Below, in pieces: positions 41,790 to 49,689 of a stretch of 57,317 nucleotides of DNA (position 1 is its first letter; the number at the start of each line of letters is the position of its first letter). Under the pieces are notes generated by a model that saw only the letters and a list, made by a program, of their open reading frames with translations, was not told the DNA's origin and ran no database searches. Source of the DNA: Deltaproteobacteria bacterium (GTDB lineage: Bacteria; Myxococcota; JACPTQ01); contig JACPTQ010000075.1 of the NCBI GenBank assembly GCA_016192705.1, forward strand, positions 1 to 57,317, written 5' to 3'. Position numbers and translations under genes: made by a program.

Positions 41790-44700
41790 TGTTCACCCGC
41801 CGTTTCATCCTGCCCCGACATAGACGTCTTCTTTTTCTTGAGCTCAGGAATCGCAACATCAACCGGTTCCGCGAAATGCTTCGCCGACACAACATCATCC
41901 GTCACGCGCGGATAATCGTCCGGACGCGCCTTCGCGAGTTTCGCCCCCGACGCTTCAACGCAACCGTTGTAAACCTTCGCCTGCACCGACAAGTTTAAGT
42001 TCTTCGCATGCGCCTCAAGCGCTTTCTCCTCGACCGGGAACGCCTTCTCCTGAAGCTTAATCTTGTAAACTTCGATCTCTTCTGGCGAAAGCCCCGGCGG
42101 TACTGGCGTCTCGAAGAGCGCCGTCGCAAAATCCTGATACGTATCGCCAATCTTCTGTAGTGCGCACGCGCTCCAGGCCGCCGACTTGTAGTTAAGCACG
42201 TCGAAGAATATCTCGGTAACCTTCTTGAGGAGCTTCCCCTTCTCGACGATGAGCCGCGTCAAAACCTTCTGCGGCAACTTGAACTTGATCGTGGCGTACT
42301 GCGCAAACAGCGCCCGACCCTCTTCGTACCGAGCCCGCGCCGCCCACGCCGTCGCCGGCGCCGACTTCCCACGCGCCGCCTCTGGCAACCGCTTGTACTT
42401 CGCCACCGCGCTCTTAAAGTGCCCCTCGGCCTCCCTCGCCTTGCCGCGCTTCTGCGCACCAAGCCCCAGCTTCAAATGCGCCTCAATCGCCCGCGCACTC
42501 GACCCCCACTTCGCGATGATCTGCTTCCAAACCTTCTCAGCCGCCGTGACATCCTTCGCCCTAAAGTGGATCACCGCGATCCGCGCCCAAACCTCGACCG
42601 CATCTTTCTGCCCGTACGTCTTGACGTACTTCTCAAAGCTCGCAACCGCGCCTTTCGTATCGCCAAGGATCTCCTTCATCACACCGGCGTTGAAAATCGA
42701 GTTTCCCGCCTCTTTGTCCCGCGGGTAATTCCCCATCTTCTCAAAGTATTGCGCCGCCAACTCGTAGTTCGCCGACTCGGTCGCGATATCCGCGATCGCG
42801 AAAATCGCCCGTGGCGCCGCTTCCTTCTTCGGGAACTCTTTCCAAACGCGGTCGTACGCGGCAATCGCCTTCTTCGGCTGTCGATGCGCGATGTACGTCT
42901 CGGCCGCCGCAACCAGCGCCTTGTCCGCAAAATCAGACCCCGGCTGCTCCTTCACGAGCCGCAAATACTCCGACGCTCCCTTTTCCCAATCGCCGCGATC
43001 GATCGCCGCGTACGCAACTTTGAAAATCGCCATCGCGACGAACCGATTCAACTCGTCTGGCTTCCGTCCCTTGAAGCGCTTATTCGCAAGCAGCTTTTTC
43101 GACCACTTCTCAATTTCAGGCCAATCCTCAAGCTGGTTGAAGCACTCGAGGATGTTGTTCGCCGAATGCCCCGCGAGCTCATGGTCGGGATGATTGTCGA
43201 CGATAAAGCTGTAGCGCCGAACAGCCTCGTCAAACAGCTTGTTTCGCATAAACATTTCCGCCGCGTTAAACGACACCGGAATCGCCTTCGTGCTCTTCGG
43301 CAAAAGCTTCGCGTACTCGTCCGACGCCTCAACGTACTTCGCCTCCCACTTCGAGAGCGGCATCCCCTTCAACTTCTGCGCCTTACCCATGGTCGAATAC
43401 TTCTTATGGAGGAACTCACGCTTGACGCCCTCTTCGACGCCGCCGAGCTTCCCAGCGCACAAAATCCGCCCGTAAGCCCCCTCCTCCTGGAACTTCGTTT
43501 CGCGCTTGTCGGCCACAACCGCCGCATACGTCTCCATTGCGGTTTCATATTGGTTCAGCTTGAAAAACTGGATTTCCGCTAAATAGAACCGCTTGTCGTA
43601 CGACTTTGCGTTGCCCAAAAACATCGCCAAATACAGCGCGTAATCCTTCGCGACCGCCTTAAACTTGTCGAGGTCGTTCGTCTTGATCGCTTCCTTGTGC
43701 AAATTCGTGATGATCGTGTCGAGATAATCCTCGGCCATCTTGACGGCCTTCGCGACCGCCTGCGGATTCGCCTCGTTCTTCTTCACCCACTCGCCCTCTG
43801 GCGCAAAGAGCGAAATAATCGCGCGCTGCGCCTTTTCGAGCCGACGCTTGTCGCCAATCCGCTTCAACGAGTCGACGATTTGGTCCAAATGATCTGGAAC
43901 AATCGGCGCCCACGGATCGAGCGAAATGAAGTAGCGATAAATCGCGATCGCCTTTTCGTCCTTGTCCTGCGACAAATAGTACTTCGCGAGCCGATCGAGC
44001 ATCTTCATCATGAGCGCGTGCCCACCCAGCCGCTTAAAGTAATCCCGCGTCTCCTCGAATCCGTTCGGCACCTCGGCGAGCGAGATAACGATGTCTTTCA
44101 TCGCCTGCTCACGGAATTCAATCTCCGACCGCGCCGTCTTCTGCTCTAGGTTTCCGATAACCTTTTTGAACGTGTCGGTCGACTTGCGATAATTCGACGC
44201 ATCCGAGCCGCCCAAATTGTAGAACGTCCACGCGAGCTTATAGAGCGCGAAGTTGTGAACCTTCTTGCCGGCCGCCATCGCCAAAATCTCTTCGTATTTT
44301 CTCTGCGCCGCGAAAAACAAGTCCTTCATAAAAAAGAACTCGGCGAGCGCAAGCTGCGCCTCCGCAACGTACGGGCTCTTCTTGAACTTCGTCACGACCT
44401 GCTGAAAGTACGGAACCGCCTCGGCCTCTTTTCCGGCCGCCCAAAGCCCGTCGCCCAACCGAAACACAACTTCGTCCAGCTTCTCGTAATCGGGAAACTC
44501 GCGCGTAATCTTCTTATAGAGAGTGAGCGACCGCCCGTAATCGGCCTTCGGCTCGGCCGGCTTCGCCGCTTTCAGATTGCCCTTCTTAAGCCACGCGTCC
44601 AGCTCGTCTTCGAAGGCGCGCCGTTTCAGGAAGTAAAAATACTTCGTCTCTTCCCAATAGAGCTCGGCCTGATTGAACAGGATGCGCGCCTTTTGCGGAT

Positions 44701-45001
44701 GGTCAGGGTTCTTATCGAGGATTCGCTTCAGCGCTTCGACCGCCTCGGCCCGCTTTTCCTGAACCGCCTTTTCCTTTTCTAAAATGAGCGGCTTGTTGCG
44801 CTCGAACGGGTCGTCGAGCTTCTGCTCGGGCCCCTTCGTCTTGACGGCCTTTTCGCGCTTTTTGAGGACGTCCTTCTTATCCTCAAACTTCGGAACCGAA
44901 GCGTCTTTCTTCTTCGCGGGCTGCGCGGCGTGCGCCGCAAACGACCCCGCGAGAACCGCGCTTGCCACGATGACGAATGACCACCGCTGATGCTTTCTCA
45001 T
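41786..45001 (-). CDS. gltD: Large periplasmic TPR protein, GltD (AgmU)-like
   Basis: 1071 residues. A Sec signal peptide (VIVASAVLAGSFAAHAA) is followed by a Lys-rich region (to about 110) and then TPR repeats over nearly the whole length (LFNQAELYWEETKYFYF, VVFRLGDGLWAAGKEAEAVPYF, AQLALAEFFFMKDLFFAAQRKY, ALYKLAWTFYNLGG). Length, composition and position before a GltE-like gene match AgmU/GltD, the periplasmic scaffold of the Myxococcus gliding machinery that links inner and outer membrane parts. GGGAGAGGG precedes ATG 45001. No catalytic domain is seen. Confidence 0.72.
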   Translation of the reverse strand: MRKHQRWSFVIVASAVLAGSFAAHAAQPAKKKDASVPKFEDKKDVLKKREKAVKTKGPEQKLDDPFERNKPLILEKEKAVQEKRAEAVEALKRILDKNPDHPQKARILFNQAELYWEETKYFYFLKRRAFEDELDAWLKKGNLKAAKPAEPKADYGRSLTLYKKITREFPDYEKLDEVVFRLGDGLWAAGKEAEAVPYFQQVVTKFKKSPYVAEAQLALAEFFFMKDLFFAAQRKYEEILAMAAGKKVHNFALYKLAWTFYNLGGSDASNYRKSTDTFKKVIGNLEQKTARSEIEFREQAMKDIVISLAEVPNGFEETRDYFKRLGGHALMMKMLDRLAKYYLSQDKDEKAIAIYRYFISLDPWAPIVPDHLDQIVDSLKRIGDKRRLEKAQRAIISLFAPEGEWVKKNEANPQAVAKAVKMAEDYLDTIITNLHKEAIKTNDLDKFKAVAKDYALYLAMFLGNAKSYDKRFYLAEIQFFKLNQYETAMETYAAVVADKRETKFQEEGAYGRILCAGKLGGVEEGVKREFLHKKYSTMGKAQKLKGMPLSKWEAKYVEASDEYAKLLPKSTKAIPVSFNAAEMFMRNKLFDEAVRRYSFIVDNHPDHELAGHSANNILECFNQLEDWPEIEKWSKKLLANKRFKGRKPDELNRFVAMAIFKVAYAAIDRGDWEKGASEYLRLVKEQPGSDFADKALVAAAETYIAHRQPKKAIAAYDRVWKEFPKKEAAPRAIFAIADIATESANYELAAQYFEKMGNYPRDKEAGNSIFNAGVMKEILGDTKGAVASFEKYVKTYGQKDAVEVWARIAVIHFRAKDVTAAEKVWKQIIAKWGSSARAIEAHLKLGLGAQKRGKAREAEGHFKSAVAKYKRLPEAARGKSAPATAWAARARYEEGRALFAQYATIKFKLPQKVLTRLIVEKGKLLKKVTEIFFDVLNYKSAAWSACALQKIGDTYQDFATALFETPVPPGLSPEEIEVYKIKLQEKAFPVEEKALEAHAKNLNLSVQAKVYNGCVEASGAKLAKARPDDYPRVTDDVVSAKHFAEPVDVAIPELKKKKTSMSGQDETAGEQ

Positions 45002-45027
45002 GCTGCCCTCTCCCTCATTTCAGTCAC

Positions 45028-47010
45028 TCACTCCGCCTTTTTACACGCATCCCGAAGCATGCTTCGGAACCACCCGACCTCGTCCTCCCAATATTCGCCG
45101 TCAAAATCCCAGTACATATGGCTGAGCTCGACCTTCACCTTCGCGACCTGGTCGATCGCCTTGCCGGTCTCTTTGCCGCCCGTCATGAGCGCCTTCGCGT
45201 CGGCGTCGAGTTCTTCCTTTTCCGCATTGATCGCGTCAAACGTCACTTCGTCCGCTTTCACGAGCAAATCGGCAAGCTCCGCGTCGGCCTCCTGCACCTT
45301 CTTTTGAATCATGAGCCCCGCGCTGTTCACCGTGCGGCGCCGCCGTTCGCGCGTTTCGTTCAAGACCTTCGCGCCAAAGGCCGTCGGCTTTTCCCCGGCC
45401 ACCCCAACAAGTGCCGCCACCTCGCGGTCGTACTCTTTCACCGCGTTGACGAGCCCAATGAACTCCTCATCGTCCAGCAAAAACTTATAAAGCTCGCTCG
45501 GCATTTCGCCGCGCCCGTCCGACGCCTCCATAAACCCTTGGAAAGCGTTTTCCGGCGACTGTTTCTTTCCGACATACGCCTTAAAGTTCTTCGCAAGCGC
45601 TTGGTTTCGCTTCGCAAACGCATCCGCAAGCTCGCGCGCCATCGTCACGCGACACTGATTCAAATAAACCGTCGCTTCCAAAATGTAGAGCTCGGGGAAA
45701 TACCGGTCCTTGAAGTACGGCGAATGGAGCGAGTGGAACATCCCAATCGCGCGGTCCGCATCGCCCATCGCGAAAAACACCCACGCCTTTTCGAACAGCG
45801 CGCGCGGCAGCTTCGTCGATTTCGAGTCGATCTGATCGTAGAAAAAGAGCGCGCGTTGGAACGCTTTCGAGTCGTCGCCGCCAACTTCGTAGGCAAGTCG
45901 CGCGAGCGCCAAGTAAGTGACGTCGAGAAGGAGCCGCGCGTCGGGGTCGATCGACGTGCGCGCCTCGACCGTTTTGACCGCGGCCGTGAAACGCTTCCCG
46001 GCCGTGAGGTAGCGCTTGTCGCGAACCGCGATGAGACCAAGGAAATACTGCGAATCGGCGTAATGCGTCGCTCCGACCGCGACCGACTCCAGGAATTTTT
46101 CAGCGCGCTTCAAGTTTCCCCATTTGTAATAAAACTTGCCGACAAAGTAGTTGTATTCGTCGCGCACGTCGGCCGGAACCTGCGCCACATCGAATCGCGT
46201 CAGCTTCTCGAAGAGGGGCGAAAAATAATCGACCGCCTTCGCCGCTTTATGCAGCCACCTAAGGGCGTCGCCAAAATTCTTATCCGACGGGCCACGCGCC
46301 GACACACTCAAGAGAGAGTCGATCGCGCCCTGGAAATACCCAGCCTTCGCGAGCGCGAGCCCCAAACGAAACTCGGCGTCCGCGGCCTCCGGCGACTTCG
46401 CGTCGGCGTTATTGACGATAAACTCGTGCAGCGACTCCGCCGCTTCCCAATACTTCCCGCCGTCAAGCGCCGCCTTCCCCTTCACGTACGGCAGGAGCCG
46501 CTCTTCCGCCCGCTTATCGGCCTCCGCGCGCTTCGCATCGGCCGCCTTCTTCTCCGCCTCAAGCCGCGCCGCCTCTTCCTCAGCCTTCTTCTTGTCGGCC
46601 GCCTCTTTTTCGCGCCGCGCCTTTTCCTCGGGCGTCAACTTCGCATCGGCCTCGCGCTTTTCCTGCTCTTCGAGGCGCTTTTGTCGCTCATCCTCGCGCC
46701 GATCGCGCTCAATCTCTTCCGCCGTCTTCTTAACCGGCGCCACCGCCACGAGCCCACCGCCCGTCGCCGCCATCGCGTCGATGAGCCGCTTCGACAACCC
46801 CTTCTTTCGAAGGGCCGCCGCATCCGTGGTCGTGAGCTTAAACTTCGACTTCGACGCCGTGATCGTCGTCATAATGACGTCGTCGGCAACCCCCGCCTTC
46901 GCCATCTTCACGACATCATCCACCGTCAGCGCCAGCGCGGCCGCGGCGCAAATCCATGTCCCGATTACAGCTACGAGCGCGAAACGCCCGATTCGCTTCA
47001 ACCCGCGCAT
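45028..47010 (-). CDS. gltC: Adventurous gliding motility protein GltC-like
   Basis: 660 residues. After a signal peptide (GRFALVAVIGTWICAAAALA), residues 32-80 form a small helical domain (LTVDDVVKMAKAGVADDVI). A long Glu/Lys/Ala coiled coil follows (about 95-170), then TPR-like repeats (about 180-480) and a C-terminal block ending MYWDFDGEYWEDEVGWFRSML. This layout and the YWEDE ending are what I associate with GltC, which binds the outer-membrane GltA/GltB barrels and CglB in Myxococcus. ATG 47010 is preferred to TTG 47016, which overlaps the barrel's stop (TTGA); AAGG is 7 bases upstream. Confidence 0.75.
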   Translation of the reverse strand: MRGLKRIGRFALVAVIGTWICAAAALALTVDDVVKMAKAGVADDVIMTTITASKSKFKLTTTDAAALRKKGLSKRLIDAMAATGGGLVAVAPVKKTAEEIERDRREDERQKRLEEQEKREADAKLTPEEKARREKEAADKKKAEEEAARLEAEKKAADAKRAEADKRAEERLLPYVKGKAALDGGKYWEAAESLHEFIVNNADAKSPEAADAEFRLGLALAKAGYFQGAIDSLLSVSARGPSDKNFGDALRWLHKAAKAVDYFSPLFEKLTRFDVAQVPADVRDEYNYFVGKFYYKWGNLKRAEKFLESVAVGATHYADSQYFLGLIAVRDKRYLTAGKRFTAAVKTVEARTSIDPDARLLLDVTYLALARLAYEVGGDDSKAFQRALFFYDQIDSKSTKLPRALFEKAWVFFAMGDADRAIGMFHSLHSPYFKDRYFPELYILEATVYLNQCRVTMARELADAFAKRNQALAKNFKAYVGKKQSPENAFQGFMEASDGRGEMPSELYKFLLDDEEFIGLVNAVKEYDREVAALVGVAGEKPTAFGAKVLNETRERRRRTVNSAGLMIQKKVQEADAELADLLVKADEVTFDAINAEKEELDADAKALMTGGKETGKAIDQVAKVKVELSHMYWDFDGEYWEDEVGWFRSMLRDACKKAE

Positions 47011-47012
47011 GA

Positions 47013-47789
47013 TCAACCTTCGCTCCCCTTCGTAAAGAAGCCGACGCCGAGCGACAGCAAGCTCGGGTTCGCGATGCCGTCCGTGTTCTTCGTGATGTAT
47101 TGCCGATACTCGAGTCGAAGCCCGAACCAGTTGTTCAAAAAGAACTTGAACCCAAGCCCGACGTTGCCGAGCGCGCGCAGCCCGCCCGTCGCGACCGTTG
47201 GCGCCTGCTCCGAAGCGCTGTAAACCGAAATCCCGCCGCCCGCGAGCATATAAAGGTCGAAGTGCGAGAGGTTCGTCTTAAGAATCGAGATCTTTCCGTG
47301 GATAAACGAAAAGACCGCCGACAAGTGCGCGACGGCCGAGAGCTTCTCGAGCTGAATGATGTTGAACGTTTGGTTCGTGCCCGCGACCGCGCTCTTGATG
47401 CCGTCCGAAAGGTTTGTGTTGAAACCCTTGAGCCAGGCGCCCGACAGCTCGAGTCCAAAGAACTCGCTCAAGTGGTACGTGAAGTGAGCGCCGAGCGCGA
47501 GGTAGTTGACGTACGCGTCGTTAGGAACCGCGCCACCAAACAAGTCGATTTCGAAGCGCCCCGGCTTCGCGAATTTTCGCTTTTGAATGACCGCGACTTT
47601 TCGCCGCTTGCCCCAATACGACTCGAGATCCTTGTCGAGCTGGCTCCTCAAATCTTCCTTCGTCTCACCGGCTGGAGATTTCGCGCCGCCCGTCCCGTCA
47701 GCCGATTGCCCCAAGGCAACCGCCGGCAATAGCGCCGGCACCAGAGCCAAGAGGCCCAACAAAACCCAGCTCATCCCTTTGCTTTTCAT
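47013..47789 (-). CDS. Outer-membrane beta-barrel, GltA/GltB (CglF/CglE)-like
   Basis: 258 residues with a signal peptide (MSWVLLGLLALVPALLPAVA). After a helical segment, VAVIQKRKFAKPGRFEIDLF begins a beta-rich region typical of the myxobacterial outer-membrane barrel family, with amphipathic strands (AHFTYHLSEFFGLELSGAW, VGLGFKFFLNNWFGLRLEYR) and a strand-like terminal LSLGVGFFT. Its place beside gltC parallels GltA/GltB in Myxococcus, but only one barrel is present here. ATG 47789 has AGGA upstream; an extension to 47870 is unsupported. The 77-base gap to the CglB-like gene has no gene. Confidence 0.75.
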   Translation of the reverse strand: MKSKGMSWVLLGLLALVPALLPAVALGQSADGTGGAKSPAGETKEDLRSQLDKDLESYWGKRRKVAVIQKRKFAKPGRFEIDLFGGAVPNDAYVNYLALGAHFTYHLSEFFGLELSGAWLKGFNTNLSDGIKSAVAGTNQTFNIIQLEKLSAVAHLSAVFSFIHGKISILKTNLSHFDLYMLAGGGISVYSASEQAPTVATGGLRALGNVGLGFKFFLNNWFGLRLEYRQYITKNTDGIANPSLLSLGVGFFTKGSEG

Positions 47790-47866
47790 TCGCTGATTCC
47801 TCGCCTTTTCTGCCCCATAGAAACCTGTAGAATACATTTGTCCACGTTTCCTGTCAATCGCGCACA

Positions 47867-49180
47867 TCACTTCGTCACCTGAACTTCAAACGGCATATAG
47901 CATCGCCCGTCGAGCGCATTCGAATCGCCCTTCAGGCGGCACTTGTTCCCGGTCACCGAGTTTGAGCACGCCGTGTCGGTTGTGCACGTCGTGTAATCCG
48001 ACATGTTCGCGGGCCGCACGAAAACACCGCCCGTCACAACATAGGTTCCCGCGGCAACGCCCGACGTGTCGGCCGTGAGCGAAAGTTTGTACCGCCCCTT
48101 CGTCAGCTCCGCGACCGCCGCCATCTTGAGCGACATGTCGGTCGCCGTGCCGCCATCCGCGTCGGCGACTTCAACGTACGTCGAAAAACCGTCGTTCGCC
48201 GCCGCGTTCAGCGAACAGGCCATCGCGCGCAGCGTCGTGCTGTCGAGGCTGTTCACCAAGTCGGTCGACGGAATCCAACTCATCATGCCGACGAAAATTG
48301 TCCCGATACCCGTCTGCTGCGTCGTCTTCTTGAGCGCGTCAACGGCGTTCTGCTGCGTCGTCGTCGCATCCGCCCCCGCGCCACCATCCGCGATTGCGCC
48401 GTTTCGCCCGTCGGTCACGAGCACCGTGACCGGCTGTGCGCTTCCTCCCCGCGCGCGCAAATCGGCCGCGGCCTGCGTGAGCGCGTAAAAGATCGGTGAC
48501 CCACCGCGGGCGCCCGTCGCGAGTTGCGACGACTGCGTTTGCAGCGTTGTCGAATCGTTCGTGAAACCGTTCGACAACTTGCTCCATCCAACGAGGAGAT
48601 TATTCTCGATAAACGGAAACGCCCCGAGCTCGACCGTCACGCTCTCCTGCAAAAACGTCGTCGACATGAGGCTGAGCTGTGCGTAACTCAAGCGCGAATT
48701 CGTCGGGTCGGTTTTCAATCCGCCGTCGACGCCGGGCGGATTCAAAAACTTATCGTCCGGCGTCAGCCCCGAAAAACTTCCGCCATGGTCAAACGCGATC
48801 ACGAGGTCGCGCGCTTGGCCCGCCGCACCGATGTCCTCGAACAGAAGCGCTGTCGCCGTCAGTCCAATCGGGGCCACACCCGCGTCGTTCAGATCTTTCG
48901 TGACGGTGTCCGCGATTTGAAGCGTCACCGAGCCCCCGGCCGTCGAGAGCCCCATCGGCAGCGATTGAAAATTCGGGTCGGTGTCTCGCATCACCTTCTG
49001 CTTCGAGTCAAGCATGAGGAAGATGAGGTCATGCGTCGTGCCGCATTTCTCCCAATTCACGAAAAGAGAACCGGCATACTGATTCGCGGTCTGCTGAATT
49101 CGCGCGTTCTGCTCACATGCGGCGGCGGCAACAAGCGCGAGTGCTCCCGCGGCAACAACTGGAACCCGAACTAAACCCAT
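47867..49180 (-). CDS. cglB: VWA-domain lipoprotein, CglB-like gliding adhesin
   Basis: 437 residues. The signal peptide ends ALVAAAAC (lipobox, Cys22). A VWA-type core follows: candidate metal-site strands RDLVIAFDHGGSFSG (D131, S135) or DLIFLMLDSK (D58), then ARGGSPIFYALTQAAADL (S228) and VTVLVTDGRNG (D257), then GIGTIFVGMM and a C-terminal domain with four of the seven Cys (399-427). In Myxococcus CglB is the outer-membrane VWA lipoprotein that binds the substrate at focal adhesions. ATG 49180 has GGAGG 10 bases upstream. First gene of the minus-strand block. The assignment rests on domain type, length and context. Confidence 0.72.
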   Translation of the reverse strand: MGLVRVPVVAAGALALVAAAACEQNARIQQTANQYAGSLFVNWEKCGTTHDLIFLMLDSKQKVMRDTDPNFQSLPMGLSTAGGSVTLQIADTVTKDLNDAGVAPIGLTATALLFEDIGAAGQARDLVIAFDHGGSFSGLTPDDKFLNPPGVDGGLKTDPTNSRLSYAQLSLMSTTFLQESVTVELGAFPFIENNLLVGWSKLSNGFTNDSTTLQTQSSQLATGARGGSPIFYALTQAAADLRARGGSAQPVTVLVTDGRNGAIADGGAGADATTTQQNAVDALKKTTQQTGIGTIFVGMMSWIPSTDLVNSLDSTTLRAMACSLNAAANDGFSTYVEVADADGGTATDMSLKMAAVAELTKGRYKLSLTADTSGVAAGTYVVTGGVFVRPANMSDYTTCTTDTACSNSVTGNKCRLKGDSNALDGRCYMPFEVQVTK

Positions 49181-49529
49181 TCGAAAGAACCTCCAAAGCT
49201 GGCTCGAGGTTGAGCGAAGCAGGAATGGGTAGCAATGGGAGTGCCACGGTGTCAAGGAATCTCGCTAAAACGCTGATGTCTACGCGAAATGGGCGAATGA
49301 TGATCTAGAGGAGGGATTTCTGGCGCGCGAACCGGATTGAAGCGACGCTCGTGACCGGAGACGCTTGACCCCAGATAGGGCCTCGTGTGGACACCGATTT
49401 CGACCGACGTCCCGGACGGGGCAGCTCGACCGCAGCAGCACCGAAACTCACTTAATCGAACGAATCGGCGGCGTTCGCTCGAAAGGCGATCAGGCGGGGG
49501 TTCTCGTCGCGGACTCAGAATCCTGATTC

Positions 49530-49544
49530 GCGCCAGATTGGCGC
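49530..49544. promoter_or_regulatory. Palindromic element GCGCCA-GAT-TGGCGC
   Basis: A 15-base dyad, 146-160 bases before the ATG of the lipoprotein gene, preceded by GATTC. Nearly the same element lies at 51744-51758 upstream of the decayed copy, so it was duplicated with the gene or kept by selection. A repressor/activator operator is the natural guess; no factor is identified. Confidence 0.45.
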
Positions 49545-49622
49545 GGAGGGTTTCGATTTTGTACGCCTTTCAGAGCGATCTCAATGGGATTCACGTGCGT
49601 TTTCGCCGATGCGTGGTCGCCG

Positions 49623-49651
49623 TTGACAGAAAAAACGCGGGATGGCATACG
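49623..49651 (+). promoter_or_regulatory. Putative promoter of the choice-of-anchor lipoprotein gene
   Basis: TTGACA (49623-49628), a 17-base spacer and CATACG (49646-49651). The -35 is perfect, the -10 weak. AGGGAGGACAG precedes ATG 49690, giving a strong Shine-Dalgarno. Confidence 0.45.
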
Positions 49652-49689
49652 TGTTGCTCATTACGTCATTGCCTTAATAGGGAGGACAG

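Larger units (their letters stand above)
49181..49689. other. Divergent 509-bp intergenic region
   Basis: Between the CglB-like gene and the plus-strand lipoprotein. No gene is supported; a 107-residue frame at 49385-49708 has the Arg/Ser composition of an out-of-frame shadow. It contains the palindromic element at 49530-49544 and a good -35 box for the plus-strand gene. No clear promoter for the minus operon could be fixed by eye. Confidence 0.6.

Noticed and set aside
44977-47223. A 748-residue plus-strand open frame opposite the GltC-like gene
   Set aside because: Arg/Leu-rich antisense shadow with no signal peptide or domain; the minus-strand genes have signal peptides, ribosome sites and coupling.
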